Positions 48,634 to 60,690 of a stretch of DNA of 64,000 nt are shown piece by piece. The DNA lies in the NCBI RefSeq assembly GCF_030848805.1, contig NC_092363.1, forward strand, positions 15,284,600-15,348,599. Direction: 5' to 3'. How positions within the stretch are numbered: position 1 is the stretch's first letter; the number at the start of each line of letters is the position of its first letter. This DNA comes from Temnothorax longispinosus. Lineage: Eukaryota; Arthropoda; Insecta; Hymenoptera; Formicidae. The notes below the pieces were generated by a model. The model did not search any database and was not told where the DNA came from. It was given only the letters and a program-made list of their open reading frames with translations. Position numbers and translations under genes: made by a program.

Positions 48634-48690
48634 GGACTTGTTAAAGGCAAGGCAAAAAGGCTACGCAAAAATTATAACGTGCGCAATTCG

Positions 48691-48751
48691 ATATATCATT
48701 AAAAATGAAATTTTATACTCGCAGTATAAAATTTCATTTTTAATGATATAT
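48691..48751. repeat. Perfect 28-bp inverted repeat with 5-base loop
   Basis: 48691-48718 and 48724-48751 are exact reverse complements (ATATATCATTAAAAATGAAA and on to TTTTATAC), separated by TCGCA. No mismatch was found. Confidence 0.95.
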
Positions 48752-50168
48752 GTCATGATATCAATAATGATAAGTGTAATATAATACAAGCAGCCATTAA
48801 AATGTGAAACTTCAATCAATTCGCTATTGCGTTGGACATCTTTACATAACAATTCTCGTTATTATTATAAATTATTCTCCTATTATTATAAATTATGCTT
48901 GTTATTATTATAAATTATTAATATAATTTTATTTGGGATATTTAACTGTGAGCTTAAAGGGGGGGGGGGAAATGATCGATGTTTTTCAACGAGACAGTAG
49001 CCTACCAGAATGCACCATGTGTACATATGTGTAGTCTGAAAATAGCAGTAACGCGTCTACCACTGAGGGATAGGCATGGTAATGCGATGTTTATCCTCTT
49101 CGCCATAACTAGCCTGTAGTATGAAGTCGTCAACGGTGTTTTCATTGAAAACAATGCGTCTTCTCTAATGAAAATAGTATTGGCCGAGTTAATCGATGGA
49201 ACTCAACGGGGCAACATTCAGACCTTGCCAAATGACCGATTCAAGAGAACGGGCTACAAATATACAGCTTCAATTTCCTGTTCAACATATTGCTTTCTCC
49301 TTTTCAGCGCATATCGTATATTTACTTCCCGCGCGAACCTTTTTTAAAATTAAACTACTATTCTATTACAAAGATAATAAGCTCGACATCCTGTTTTACC
49401 AGGCAAAAATATAAAATTTTCTCTTAGTAGTAACATATTTCTTTCTACTAAAAATGCGGAGAAGATATTATTAATCGAGAGACATGATATATGGAAGAGA
49501 AGAGAACATAGCTATTATTAATGTATCAAATAATGCATTAAGGGATAGCCGAGTGACTACCTAGAAAAGCTTTGTCCATCTATGGATCGATCCACGTTTA
49601 ATGATTAATGTGAATCTATCAGTCCATCAGTGGTTCTCCGATGCTTTTTTTTAATTTGTCAGTATCAAAGCTCGTACGATAACATTCTTCCTCACTAAAC
49701 TGATAGCAATTACGTAATTAGTCGTTGAGAATAAAGCCCGCAAGTGAGAACAGATGTACAGTATCGAAACAAGGTATGTATTATGCTTATCTACGTCAAT
49801 AAGACACACGATAGCAACTGGAATCGCGGTTGAAATCTCCCGTCACGTTAGAGCCACGTCGTGTAGGTGTGTTTTACGATCAATGCGTTACCGAAAATAA
49901 CTCGTGACCATTTTAACGTATTAATGCTATCGTAGGGTCGTACAAAAATGTCAGACGCTACCTATTGTGTGATCGGCATTTATTCAACGGTTTCGAGTCT
50001 AAAAAATTGCTTATTCGTATCGTATTGTATTTCAATAATTTAACTACGTAGTATCGATTAACCTATGCCAGTGTATCCCTTTTATAGAATAAAATACATT
50101 AAATAATTCGTGTGTCGCCATCGTGAATTCGCAAAGAGCAACTCGACAAGGTCGTGACTAATTTATAA
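48752..50168. other. Intergenic, nothing recognised
   Basis: AT-rich DNA with a triple ATTATAAATTAT-type repeat near 48858-48920 and a run of ten or more G at 48959-48969. No gene seen. Confidence 0.45.
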
Positions 50169-50174
50169 TTTATT
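50169..50174 (-). terminator. Possible polyadenylation signal
   Basis: AATAAA on the minus strand, 16 bases after the stop codon at 50190. The distance is short but allowed. Confidence 0.35.
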
Positions 50175-50189
50175 GAATTAATTATTGAG

Positions 50190-51635
50190 TTAATTATTAC
50201 GGTTGACGTTTACTTGAACGCCATGGAATACCTCTTTTCTAAGAGCGCCCTTCAACGGCTGTTGTTGCGGACCCCCGTTCTCCAGCAATAGGCTCTTGGT
50301 ACTGCCACCCTTGACCCTGACGCTGCTCCATCTCTGCCGCGGGACGTCCGTCACTCTCTCGCTGCGATCGCCCTCTCGCAACGAGCCGCCCTTAACTCGG
50401 AGGGCACTGAGAACCGCGCTCGCAGGCGGTACTGGAACCTCGAGTTGCCCCAAGAGATGTTCCGACATCGCTCGTGGGGACTTTATGCAGGTCATCGTCG
50501 TTGGGGCGAGCGTGTTTGCTGAAGAGACGGACTTGACCAGTAAATCCTTGCCTTCCTTCTTCCAAGACGAGAGTTTCCTACCAAGGGACAGGGTGTTCGG
50601 TGCCGAGGTCGGTTTCTGAGATGAGCTGGGAAGGTCGTCGAGGAAGGTGTCCGTCTCGTTGATCACGTGGACGTTTTCGTTGATCACGTGGACGTTATGC
50701 TGTCTCAGGGTAATTGACGTCGTTGCAGTGGAACAGGAATCCTCATTAAAGTCCAGAAGTCGATCTTCCGCCGCTCTAGGATAATAATCCTTGACTACGG
50801 AAGATCCGGAGGCAGTTACGACCCTCCGTCTGGCGCCGAACTTGGGTATCCTGTTGCGGTAGACGCTCGACGTCGTTCTAATGTCCTCGATCAGAGCGTC
50901 TCTCTCTTCGGACGACAGCTCGCTTTCCTCTTGAAGATCCGAGGAGGTACTACCGCTGATCTTGATGGCGAAGCGTCCACTGGTACCGACCGAAGTTCCA
51001 GCCCCCCTGCGGCGCTTGGAGCCGGTGATGTTTTTGCGCGGCTGACCGTGCAGCAAGCTGTGCAGGTCGCGCTCGTACGATGACGAACTGGTCGTCGACG
51101 TTGTACCACCACCACCACCACCACCGCCACCGATCTCTGCGGATATCAGCCTTCTCGCCGTGCCGTTCGTCGACGTGGATCTCGGCAAGAAGTTTCGCTT
51201 TCTGCGTGAGTGACTCCCGACCCCCGACCATGCACAAGTCTCGTCGTTCTCCAGAGAAAACTCGAATCCACCACAAGCGTTCTCCTCTTCGAGTCTCGAT
51301 TCGTCGCGACGAGAGTGTCCTCGATCTCTCCTCCTCCTCCCCCTGACGTCGTTGAGCTCTTCGCGGCTGGATCGAGGCCCCTCGTCGGAGACGCTGGAGT
51401 CCGCGACGCTCGAGTCCTGCTGTTTCGCCTCGATCGGCGGGATCTGCTTCCTCCTTATCACCACCGGTGGCGGCTGAGTGGCCACGTTGACGATCGTTGG
51501 TAGATCGATCGATTGATTCTTCACCGAGCGCAACGCTATGCGTTCGTCCCGCGGTTGGGACGAACCTGGGGGCTGGGACTTCGACAGTTTTTCCTTGAAT
51601 AGCTGAATCTTGGCGAAGTGATTATTACGGTCTCG
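50190..51635 (-). CDS. Unrecognised gene, last coding exon
   Basis: 1446 bp open to TAA at 50190-50192. Acceptor AATCGACAG|CGAGAC, chosen because an in-frame TAA lies just upstream and the phase fits. Contains the poly-Gly (GGT)n run at 51107-51132. Confidence 0.78.
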   Translation of the reverse strand, partial: RDRNNHFAKIQLFKEKLSKSQPPGSSQPRDERIALRSVKNQSIDLPTIVNVATQPPPVVIRRKQIPPIEAKQQDSSVADSSVSDEGPRSSREELNDVRGRRRRDRGHSRRDESRLEEENACGGFEFSLENDETCAWSGVGSHSRRKRNFLPRSTSTNGTARRLISAEIGGGGGGGGGTTSTTSSSSYERDLHSLLHGQPRKNITGSKRRRGAGTSVGTSGRFAIKISGSTSSDLQEESELSSEERDALIEDIRTTSSVYRNRIPKFGARRRVVTASGSSVVKDYYPRAAEDRLLDFNEDSCSTATTSITLRQHNVHVINENVHVINETDTFLDDLPSSSQKPTSAPNTLSLGRKLSSWKKEGKDLLVKSVSSANTLAPTTMTCIKSPRAMSEHLLGQLEVPVPPASAVLSALRVKGGSLREGDRSERVTDVPRQRWSSVRVKGGSTKSLLLENGGPQQQPLKGALRKEVFHGVQVNVNRNN

Positions 51636-54600
51636 CTGTCGATTGCCTTTGCGTTATTTATTCACGGCGCTTTCAGGCGTCGTATTTCGACGAATCTTTG
51701 AAGATTCGTGGACTAATCGTTCACGATGAGTAAGGCAATTAAATTTAATTGAAGTAATTGTTATCGGTATGTTCTGTTATCTGATATTTTTTCGCAATGC
51801 AAAAGACAAGGCAATGCAAAAAAGAGCATTGATTAAAAGTTCGACGCTTTGAAAGACTGTTGGGTTAACGTTTCGTTACGCTTTTCATATGTTTTCTTGC
51901 TGATATATTTCCTCCTTATGCTTCAAGTAAAAAGCGAATTTGTCGAATAACGAAGCAAACTTTCTTTTGTGCTTATTAACATTAAATGTTGTGCATTGTT
52001 ATTAGGACGTGTTACATCCGTAAAATCACTTATTGTTAGTCAATTTGTTCGTCTCTCTGCAATCGGTAGACGAATTACTACTATCAATAATTATTCTTAG
52101 TTTCTTACACGGCCCGTAACAACATAGAAACAAAACTTCTGAAGTATCGCAATTCACATCCTCTCTTGCGATGGACAATCTTCTTCTGCAGTCTCTCTTA
52201 ATTAATTAAAAAATTGTTTTCTCTTAACTTCAAAACACCGGTATAAAATGTAAAAGAATGATTATGTAAGTATGTATGTGTATGATTGGCTTAAACTTAA
52301 CTTTCCCCGTCGGCGCTTCGTGGAGATCGCGACACAGTAAACTTCGTTTAATAATTAATTAGCAACAAGTAATGGATGGAACGTGACGACAGTCTCAGTG
52401 CGGAAAAGATAACTTTCTCAGTATTATATCAGTCTCAATTAGCGTGCTTCTCCTCCTCCTCCTCTTCTTCCTCACTCTCGTTTATTCCAAAGCCCGTGAA
52501 AATATTATTCAGCAAAATCGAGATCACAACGGAATGTAAAGAAATTCTCCTCGCTCAGCACTTCGATATTCATGCGTTTCGAACAGCAAAACGTAAAAAA
52601 TATCCAGCGCGTCTCAGTAAGATGCAGTAACGAGGACGCAGTGAATAATTGGCAATTAGAAATTCAGTGCGGGTACAAATGTTTGTGTAAGCCCTTGGAA
52701 CGACGAGACACAATAGTTTCGCGAAAATGATCCACTTTCGTCGATGTCTTTAATGGATTTGGCACGGGCTAATACTGGGGAATTCTCCACGAATGCGCAA
52801 GGCGACATACTGTCTAACGACAAGAACATTCCAATTTCCTGTCAACGAAGATGTATAGCACCTCGTGAATTTCCTTTAATAATCAGTTTAGCCGAACAGA
52901 AGGATACCCTCGACGGGATATCGGTCAATCAAACCGGTCGTCGAGCGTGATCGACCCTCGCGATAAAATCTTCTTCCTTGATTCGATACGTGTAAATCGT
53001 AGATCCGGATATCGAAGAAATCTTATCCTGAACTATGTGCTTTCTTCTGATTTAACGGCGAGATGTATCGATGAGAGGATGAACTTAGGATAGACTGACT
53101 TCTCAGATTGATCACAACACGGCAGGATGATCTGTCAGCGTGGTTGTCACGCGTATTTTTACAAAACTTCAAATAAAACAGTTTCCTTAATTTCGGGGTG
53201 AGCCCGGAGCTCTATAACTATCACTTGCATTTCGTTGGATTTACGCATGTCACGAGTATCGTATACGCAAAGGTCTTTTTCTTCCCTTCTTAAAATTGTG
53301 CATCCGTTGCGTTACAGCTCTTCTTTTCGCAGTCGTTCGGATTCGCTTGAGTGATCGACAGGACGGAGTGCTTACGGTCGACTACCGACGAGTCCATACT
53401 CGGCGTGCTACAGCTGCCAGTTGCCAGTAGTAAAATCGAGGACAATGTCTCTGACCATAAACACGCTCATAAAATTCCGGCAAGGTATATGCGTCCGCGA
53501 CGTCCAATCATCACCAGAGATATATCGCACATAAAACATTATCTGAATTGTCCGACTTGACTCACAGCTGCGTAGCGACGACGAGCCCGGATGACGCACC
53601 GATTTCCAGCATACGTAGCACGTCGTGATAGTTCCGCGAGCACCATCGACTACAACCGACGCGTCTCCTCATCATCCCAGCAAGGTGTCCGGGTCGACCC
53701 CCGTACGAGTGCACTGCGGCCGAGCGACTAACGTGAGAGGGACGTTCGAGTGGAGGCGCGTCGCGCGCTTCAGAGGGTCGCGATCGTTGTTCCAGCCGAC
53801 ATTTCAACTTCTTGTTTCCGGGAGAGGGAGAGAAAGAGGGAGAGAACTAGACAGCTAGATAGAGAGAGATAGAGAGGCGAGAGAGTCGGATCGCAGCAAT
53901 TTTCCGCCCTCGGCGGCTAACTCTTTTGCGCGCGGCACCATTCCTTGTCTCTCCTTCGTCTCTCACCCTTGGTCGTGTCAATGTCGGAGGCAGTCGACTT
54001 TTCTACGTTCTCAGTGTCGCGTCGCGTTACGTTAGCTTCGTTTTCGATATGCGCGCTGGCTTCGTTGTCGTCGCCGTCCTCGCCGCCGCCGCTGCCGTTG
54101 ACGACGACCCACCTGTACTCCGGTCTTATTGATTGGCGGCCGAGCCTCGCTCGCGCGCGCAACGGGTGTCTCTACGCAGACTCGGGTCCGCGAGGATCAC
54201 CCCCGTCGAGAGGAGAATGCGCGACGCCGCGCGGCGCAACGCCGGGCGAAGCAGCGCGGGACGCCAGCTGACGCTGGTCGACGTCAAGCGGACCATTGTG
54301 GAACACCGAGCATTATGAGACTACAGAATGCTTCCTTACCAGATACGATTGTTAAAACGTCGCGTAGTCTCGTGCAAAGGGTCACGTAGATAACGGGGTC
54401 TGATCATTGCTTCTGCTTTCCCTCTCAAGATATCGAAATAAAAATGGAAAGAAAACATCCGTGATTATATCGCAAGATTTCTTTCTGCACCCTTGTCGTG
54501 ATATACGTTCAAGATTTATGTCGGCAAATACGAAATTATATGTCGGCTGAGAAAAAATGTTCCATCTTCTTTTATAATTTATATATACATTTTATTAATG

Positions 54601-57285
54601 GAAATATATGTATACTTCATTTCAAATAAAAGTGTTAAACATATCTATTAGGCCTCGTACTAGAATAAATATGTGTATGAGTTTATTTCGTACAAACGAT
54701 ATCAAACGATAATACGATATCATGAGTTTCACTCTTAGCAATTTATAACACGGTGCAAACATATGCAAATGTGGTCCAAATATATGCAAACGCGCGATGT
54801 TATCAGATCTCGCATTTGCTCATGCATTCTTGCCACAGGGGAGAAAGTTATCTATCTTCGTTTCCGATTGCAATTTATTTTATCCCCGTAATGGATATAT
54901 TGGAATCCTGATGTCCCTTCATCGAACGTGCTATAAATTTCAACGATATTTTCCACCGACCGTAAGCCTTTGAACGATCCATGTATTGAACGGTCAGTGC
55001 TTCTTCCGTGCAACGTGGCAACTACGATAGTTTTATTTTCGTCAACAAAAAAACGCGCAAAGCGGAGGAACAACGCGCAACTAAAATCATGAAAAAACCT
55101 TGTACTTGTAGACCTATTTGTTTTCCCCTTTTTATTTATTTTTCGCCCTTCATCTTCCGCAAAACGAACTTTCTTGACGCAGTCGTGCGATCTTTCTCTC
55201 TCTCTTGTCGTAACGAGCCATACCATTTTATTTTATACCATTGCTACCTATTACGGAATTACATCATTTTTGATGGCGCGCCTGTAATCATACGATACTA
55301 CTGCTTTTTTTGCCGCCTCGGAAATTGGCCACAACTTAGATAACGATCTACCCTCTCATACACTTTCTCCTAATAAAAACTTTAGATAGAAGCTTTGTAA
55401 TTGTATCATCATGAATGCAATTCTTTACATCGCACGTAAACAGATGAAAGTTAATTCATCATTTTAATTAGTTGTTAATTCAGTTCAGTTGAATAATTTA
55501 ATTTAGTATCCATTTTTTTTTAAACAATTGCAAAACGGGTTGCTATATATTATTACTAATATCGTTACAAGGTAATAATGCGAGAATATAGAATTTATAG
55601 CCATTAACCGGATTATCATCTCTGTATTATCATCCCTTCATAACGGGAATATTATGGAGATTTTATTCCTGACATGTTGTCACACAAAGGGAATAATAAT
55701 CTCCTTTGTCAAATATGATACAAATCCTCTCTTCAAAAGAATGTTCCTACTTTTTCCAGCGGACTAACGAGAAGTTTAGTATACTCTTAAAAGAAGATAT
55801 TGCTAATCCCGTCAGTGCTTTATTGTCTATCCGGTTCTGGCTTGCTGGAAGGATGTAAGATTCATGAAGATAAGTTCTAATCCCCAGCGCTCTCGTTTTC
55901 TCGAAACACCCAATAGGCAATATTTTCCGCTGGTCGACAAGTTTAAAGTTATAATGTGAGAAACTTTAGTCGCTATTTCTATACGCAAAAGGTACGGGGG
56001 AGTATTTATCACTTGCAAAAGCGCCGGAAGAATTAATTAAAAAAATTAAGATAAAGCGCTGGCACGCTTCATTGATCATGGCGCGCGGCCATTCCTTTTA
56101 AAACATCTCTAAATCATTCCACCTAGATTTGGGTCACTACAGCTGGTCCATCAGTCAGCTAACGCCTCTGGAAAGCGCTCTGGACTATTCTGGATCCATC
56201 GATAAGCGCCAACCTAGTTCTCACATTCGCGCTTGTTCATTGCGACTCAGAGAAAAAAATAAAGAACGCGACATTTCATTTTGCGCGTGGTTTGAAAATC
56301 ATCCAAGACCTCAGATTGCTTTTAAATTATAGAAATTAAATTATAGCCTCACAACAAGCGAAGTCTCTTCTTTCTTCTGGAAAGCTTCGTCGCAAAGTTT
56401 CCCAAATTCTGTGAAACTCGGAGTACATATGTGTGCCATGTGTTCTAGATTTGAAGTCGGCAAACAGATCGTAATGCAAGCCAGTAATATGTATTAGAAC
56501 TTGTGTCTTCCATTTCATTAAAACAACACATATCAAATTCTGAGTATCATGCTTTCAATGTAGATATAAGTATAATTATAAATTGACCGATATACGTTGT
56601 GTAAAAAGAATATAAAATCTCATTGGTTTAAAAATAATAGACAATTGCATACAAAGTTTTTATAACATTATTAGAAATATCATAGAGTGCTCTATACACC
56701 GCTTTTAGCGTTGTCTGATTCATGAAGCCGCTTATACCAACCTACTTTGCGAAAAAGTTTCACGCCGTCGTACATGGATTATTGTTAGAAATTGGATACT
56801 CGAGTAAGAACTTCCAAGAATATAATCTCGGCGATGGAAACGATCCGAGGGTGAAGCGGTAAATGCGCGATTGTCCGCCGCGCAGCGCGAATCAAGGAGT
56901 TATCGGACTTCGATAGCGAACGTTGCAGAGGTTGCCGACCCGTATGTAGCGATCCCGTGTAATATTCGCTCTACTTCCGGAAGGTAACGATATGGCTCAC
57001 CTGTTCCGCCCGCGGCTTATTTTCATCCTGCTCCTTGCTAAGATCTTCAACGAGGTCATGGAGCAGTCTGATGTCCTGGGGGCTGGGGGAATCGACCCTA
57101 CCAGCCCCCACGCTCATCGCACTATGGGGCGCCAGTTCACACGAGTCAACAGCCTCCTCCTCCTCCTCTTCCTCCTCTTCCTTCTCTCCCTCCGCTGCGC
57201 TCCTCTCGCTGTCGCTGTCCCAACAACCCTTAACCAGGGTCCACTCCCAGTCACCGTCGGTTACCCTTCTGTCGTCATCGCTCAT
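50190..57285 (-). CDS. Unrecognised 576-residue protein, low complexity, two coding exons
   Basis: Exon 57001-57285 (95 codons, MSDDDRRVTDGDWEWTLVKG...) and exon 50190-51635 (481 codons plus stop) join in phase 0 across a 5.4-kb intron. Visible: an acidic N-terminus with a run of nine glutamates, a helical stretch IRLLHDLVEDLSKEQDEN, a conserved-looking block HFAKIQLFKEKLSKSQ just after the junction, a poly-Gly run (about residues 235-243), a duplicated NVHVINE, two copies of RVKGGS, and scattered Ser/Arg-rich segments. There is no signal peptide and no membrane segment, so it is probably intracellular, perhaps a phosphorylated scaffold. I do not recognise it. Confidence 0.68.
53560..54340 (-). 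promoter_or_regulatory. CpG-rich island, candidate internal promoter
   Basis: GC- and CpG-rich, in contrast to the surrounding intron. A minus-strand donor-like ACCAAGG|GTGAGAG lies near 53968, so an untranslated or short coding first exon that splices to 51635 is possible. Inferred from composition and position only. Confidence 0.3.
53819..53890 (+). repeat. GA-rich simple sequence
   Basis: GGAGAGGGAGAGAAAGAGG followed by imperfect GATAGAGAG units for about 70 bp. Confidence 0.8.
57001..57285 (-). CDS. Unrecognised gene, first coding exon
   Basis: ATG at 57283-57285, donor GAACAG|GTGAGC. A two-codon upstream frame (ATG CTA TAA) ends just before the start and could damp translation. The poly-Glu run comes from a GAG/GAA repeat. 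Confidence 0.7.
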
Positions 57286-60200
57286 TTATAGCATTCAAGC
57301 GGCTTCGGGAGAAATTCGGACTTGGCGTCTTGCGAGAAATCCCAGTTCTTCGCGGAGTTCTTGACCCTCGTCCGATGTAGGAGAAACACCGGCCGATGGG
57401 AGGTTAATTATTCAAGACCTCGCTGAAGGACGCTTTTTCTTCTTTATTCGATAAATAATCCGACACGCGAGACGCTTTTTTGCTTTCTTCAGAATACAAT
57501 TTGTCTCGGACGATTTCTCGGCTCATTGGCACAGTGATAACTGATACTCCGAGTGATTTAGTTGCCGATTTAATTGACTGTAGCGAAAAAAACTAGTAAT
57601 TCTTATTCTTAAGACAGTACGATGATTCTCTTGACGCGCGTTGTTCCTTGTTCTTCCTTGTAGTATGTAAAAACGCAGTAAATGTTTGCTTTTAAAACGG
57701 ATGAGTAGCACGAAATGCCTTTATTGTCGAAATTAAGCAGTGTTCGCAGTTTCACGGTTCACGAATGAGTCAGAGAAGTCCTTATGTGCATCTTAATTTG
57801 TATACTTTCGTTCGTTTGCTGATGCACGATGTATCTCTGTTTCTATTTAAAATTTTTAATCAATTGTTATTAATTGTCGTAAGAATTAAAAAGTTATCCC
57901 TTAAGTGAGAAACTAAACAAGTCGATTTCTTTATCAAGTCTCGAATTTCCAAATTTTATTTACGAAAATAAGAAATTTATGCACTTAATTGCTTATTTTA
58001 AATTCTACAAAATTATAATTCTTTAACTTGATAATATATGCAAAAGTTTCATAGAAACATGAAATTTTTAGATAAATAATTGCTTCTATTTCTCTAGAAA
58101 TTTACCAAAAACTTCTTGTCCAGTTTCCACCTTAAAAGTATAACTTTTTTTGTTAACATGTATATTTTGCAATAAAGTAATTACGGAAGGGGAACTTCTA
58201 TGAACGAAAACGTTGTCGCGTTATATCGTGTTTGCGTGCATCAACTTGTTCGTTGCGTAGTTAAATTTTACCTGGTGCCGGTTCGAAACTTGAGACTTTT
58301 GCAAAGTAATGTAACGTGTAGAGGGAAGTTTGCTCGTTTGACATTTAAGAAAATAAACAGTCTCTTTCTCGAAATGTGGTTTTTGGAAACGACTATAGAT
58401 AACGATGATTGCATGTTACTATCAGAATGTTCTATAGTAACATAATGTTTCACATAACGTTAAGTTACTAAAATAAAATAAAAATATTAAGTTTCGTTAA
58501 ATTTTTCGTTAATATTATATAATTAACAATATTATAATATATTTGAAAAAATATTTTTTATTTTTAAGAAAAAAATAATTAATACTTTGTAAAAATTAAA
58601 TCGTGCTATCGAGCTATGCGTAACATTAAAATGAAGGATGAAGGATAAAGATGAATCTTGCACGTTAACAAACATCATGCAAGCAGCTTTCTGCATGATA
58701 TAGTCATTTTGCATTCTTGATAAAGGGCTCACGATGGCGGAAAGTCCATCATGCAACGATGTGATTTACATCGTTGTAATTTTACGATCTTTATAATTTA
58801 TGCTAAACGGTTATTGATAACATCAAAGTTAAAAGCTTCCGGAAGCCATTATTGTAGCGAACGAAATGTGCCTTTGTGATGAACATCGCGAACGAAATGT
58901 GCAACTAGTATAAAATGCGCGACGGACAAAATGTCTGCGCAAGATGGTTCCTGGAGCCGAATGCATTCGACACTGAACAACACAATCATCTTTTTTACGA
59001 ATTCACGATCATCGCGTGTCCAACTAGCCATTGTCTACTTCGATCCTTCTCGGCATTGATAATAAAAGTGGGACTTAAGTCGGCTGCGAAATAATGTAAA
59101 AGTCGAAGGAGCGGTGGGGTATATTACGGTGAGGCAAGTGGATCGTGCGTTTTCGTGCCTATCGGCACCTGCATATGCATTTGCACACAAAGGACACACG
59201 CGCATATATACGTGAGCGCCTGCAAATGTGGGTGGTGTTAGCATCGCGACGCAAGGACGCCAGTCATTGATCACCTGGTGGCTATGACCTTCGCCAGTTG
59301 CATTGTGGTAACGTGGCCGCGTGTCGTTGCCGCGAAAATACCGCCTTCGGTGCGAGGGTAAAAGATAAATTCATCCCCTGGGCAGAATATTTTTCGGTTG
59401 CCTCCCGACATCAGTTCGATACGATTGGCAATTAATCTCACGTCGAAAATGATAGCCCGAATCGTCTGTTTCAAGTTACAAGAAAAGCTGATTGATTTCC
59501 GACGTCGAAGTTACATGACCGGAGTCGTGTAAAGGTTTTCTTAACGATTTTCTCCGGAAATCAATGTTATATGCAGACAAGTGAATTCGTGGAAATCACA
59601 TTATCGTAGGTGTTCCGTTATCCCTACAAATTTAGTACCAAGTGATTAAATAATTCTAAATAAATAATTGAAAGACGTTATAAAAGAAGCAATGGTTAAT
59701 CTAATTCAAAGATGATATTTTTTTCCTTACAATAAATGTTATAAAAATACATATTAAAAAAAAACTGTTAAGTAATGCCGATAGGAAGAATTTAAATCTA
59801 GGATACTTCGCGAATGTTTTTTTAGTGAGTCTTTTATCGCGGCTTTGTCAATGTGTACGTTCTAATTAGAAAATAATAAATATTTTGGTAGCTGCTTCAT
59901 ATCCTTCTAGAGGACGTTATCGATTTTGCCGATAAAGGGAAAATGGACCCTTCTGCTTTAACCTCAACTTGAATCTGCTGAATTTGCAGAGAATTAATTT
60001 TGAGCCTCGTGCCATTATCGTGTTCTCACGAGCGAGATTCAGCATAATAATTTGAAACGAGATTGAGCACGAATTCCCGGCTTTCAAGGAAGTTTAGGAT
60101 TTCTACATTTGTTAGATCTCTTGGGTGCGTCCATTTTTAATCGCAATCAAAGAGACGTATATGTGTATATTGTAGAATTTTTTGTTTTTAGCTTAATTTT

Positions 60201-60571
60201 TCTTTGCGAGAATTTATGTCGTTAAAGCTGAGTAAAAAATTTATATTAATTTAATACGACAAAATATAAATTTTATAAACTTAGCATTTCTGCAAAGATA
60301 TAATTTCCACGAACTTAATTGCTCATGATAAGCGTATGAAAATGACAAGCAAAATCTGAAATTGATGTCAACTTTAAGCAACAATGTGGGAACAGTTTAG
60401 ATAATGCACTATTTAATTGTATTAGAGAAGTTCGAACATATGAACAAAACAAAAGTTTGCGATAGCTTCAGTAATGAGATGGTAACACTTAATGTAAATT
60501 ATCATATATCATATCAAGAATTAGTTTAATGAATACGAAACATAAAAATATGATAGATGATAGTGAAAAAA
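57286..60571. other. 5' flank of the unrecognised gene and intergenic DNA
   Basis: Presumed 5' UTR and promoter of the gene starting at 57285 in the first few hundred bases. The rest is AT-rich with no gene recognised. Confidence 0.4.
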
Positions 60572-60690
60572 CTTGTATTAAAATAAAATGCTGGAAAGCT
60601 TCAATAAAATATGTTCTGTTTTCAAAAAAGCTTGCATTAAAATAAAATGCTGGAAAGCTTGAATAAAATATGTTCTGCGGTTTTCAAAAA
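60572..60690 (+). repeat. Two tandem copies of a 59-bp unit
   Basis: CTTGTATTAAAATAAAATGC at 60572 recurs as CTTGCATTAAAATAAAATGC at 60631, and both continue through GGAAAGCTT, AATAAAATATGTTCTG and TTTTCAAAAAA. Confidence 0.9.

Larger units (their letters stand above)
51636..57000 (-). other. Intron of the unrecognised gene, with a GC-rich island
   Basis: 5.4 kb. AT-rich except 53560-54340, which is strongly CpG-rich and flanked by a GA-rich microsatellite (53819-53890). The island has open frames on both strands and a minus-strand CCAAT near 54136; it may be an alternative promoter. At 55151-55190 a minus-strand frame reads VKKVRFAEDEG, without clear splice sites. Confidence 0.4.

Noticed and set aside
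48958..48970. A G-quadruplex or telomere-like signal at the G-run
   Set aside because: A single G-run does not make a quadruplex motif, and no TTAGG repeats are present.
50891..51503. Several overlapping frames on both strands near 51 kb
   Set aside because: They are shadows of the 481-codon minus exon, caused by its high GC and repeat content. None has its own splice or start context.
53945..54271. A 108-codon plus-strand gene in the 54-kb island
   Set aside because: Three frames are open over the same island, so openness is explained by GC content. No start or splice context favours one.
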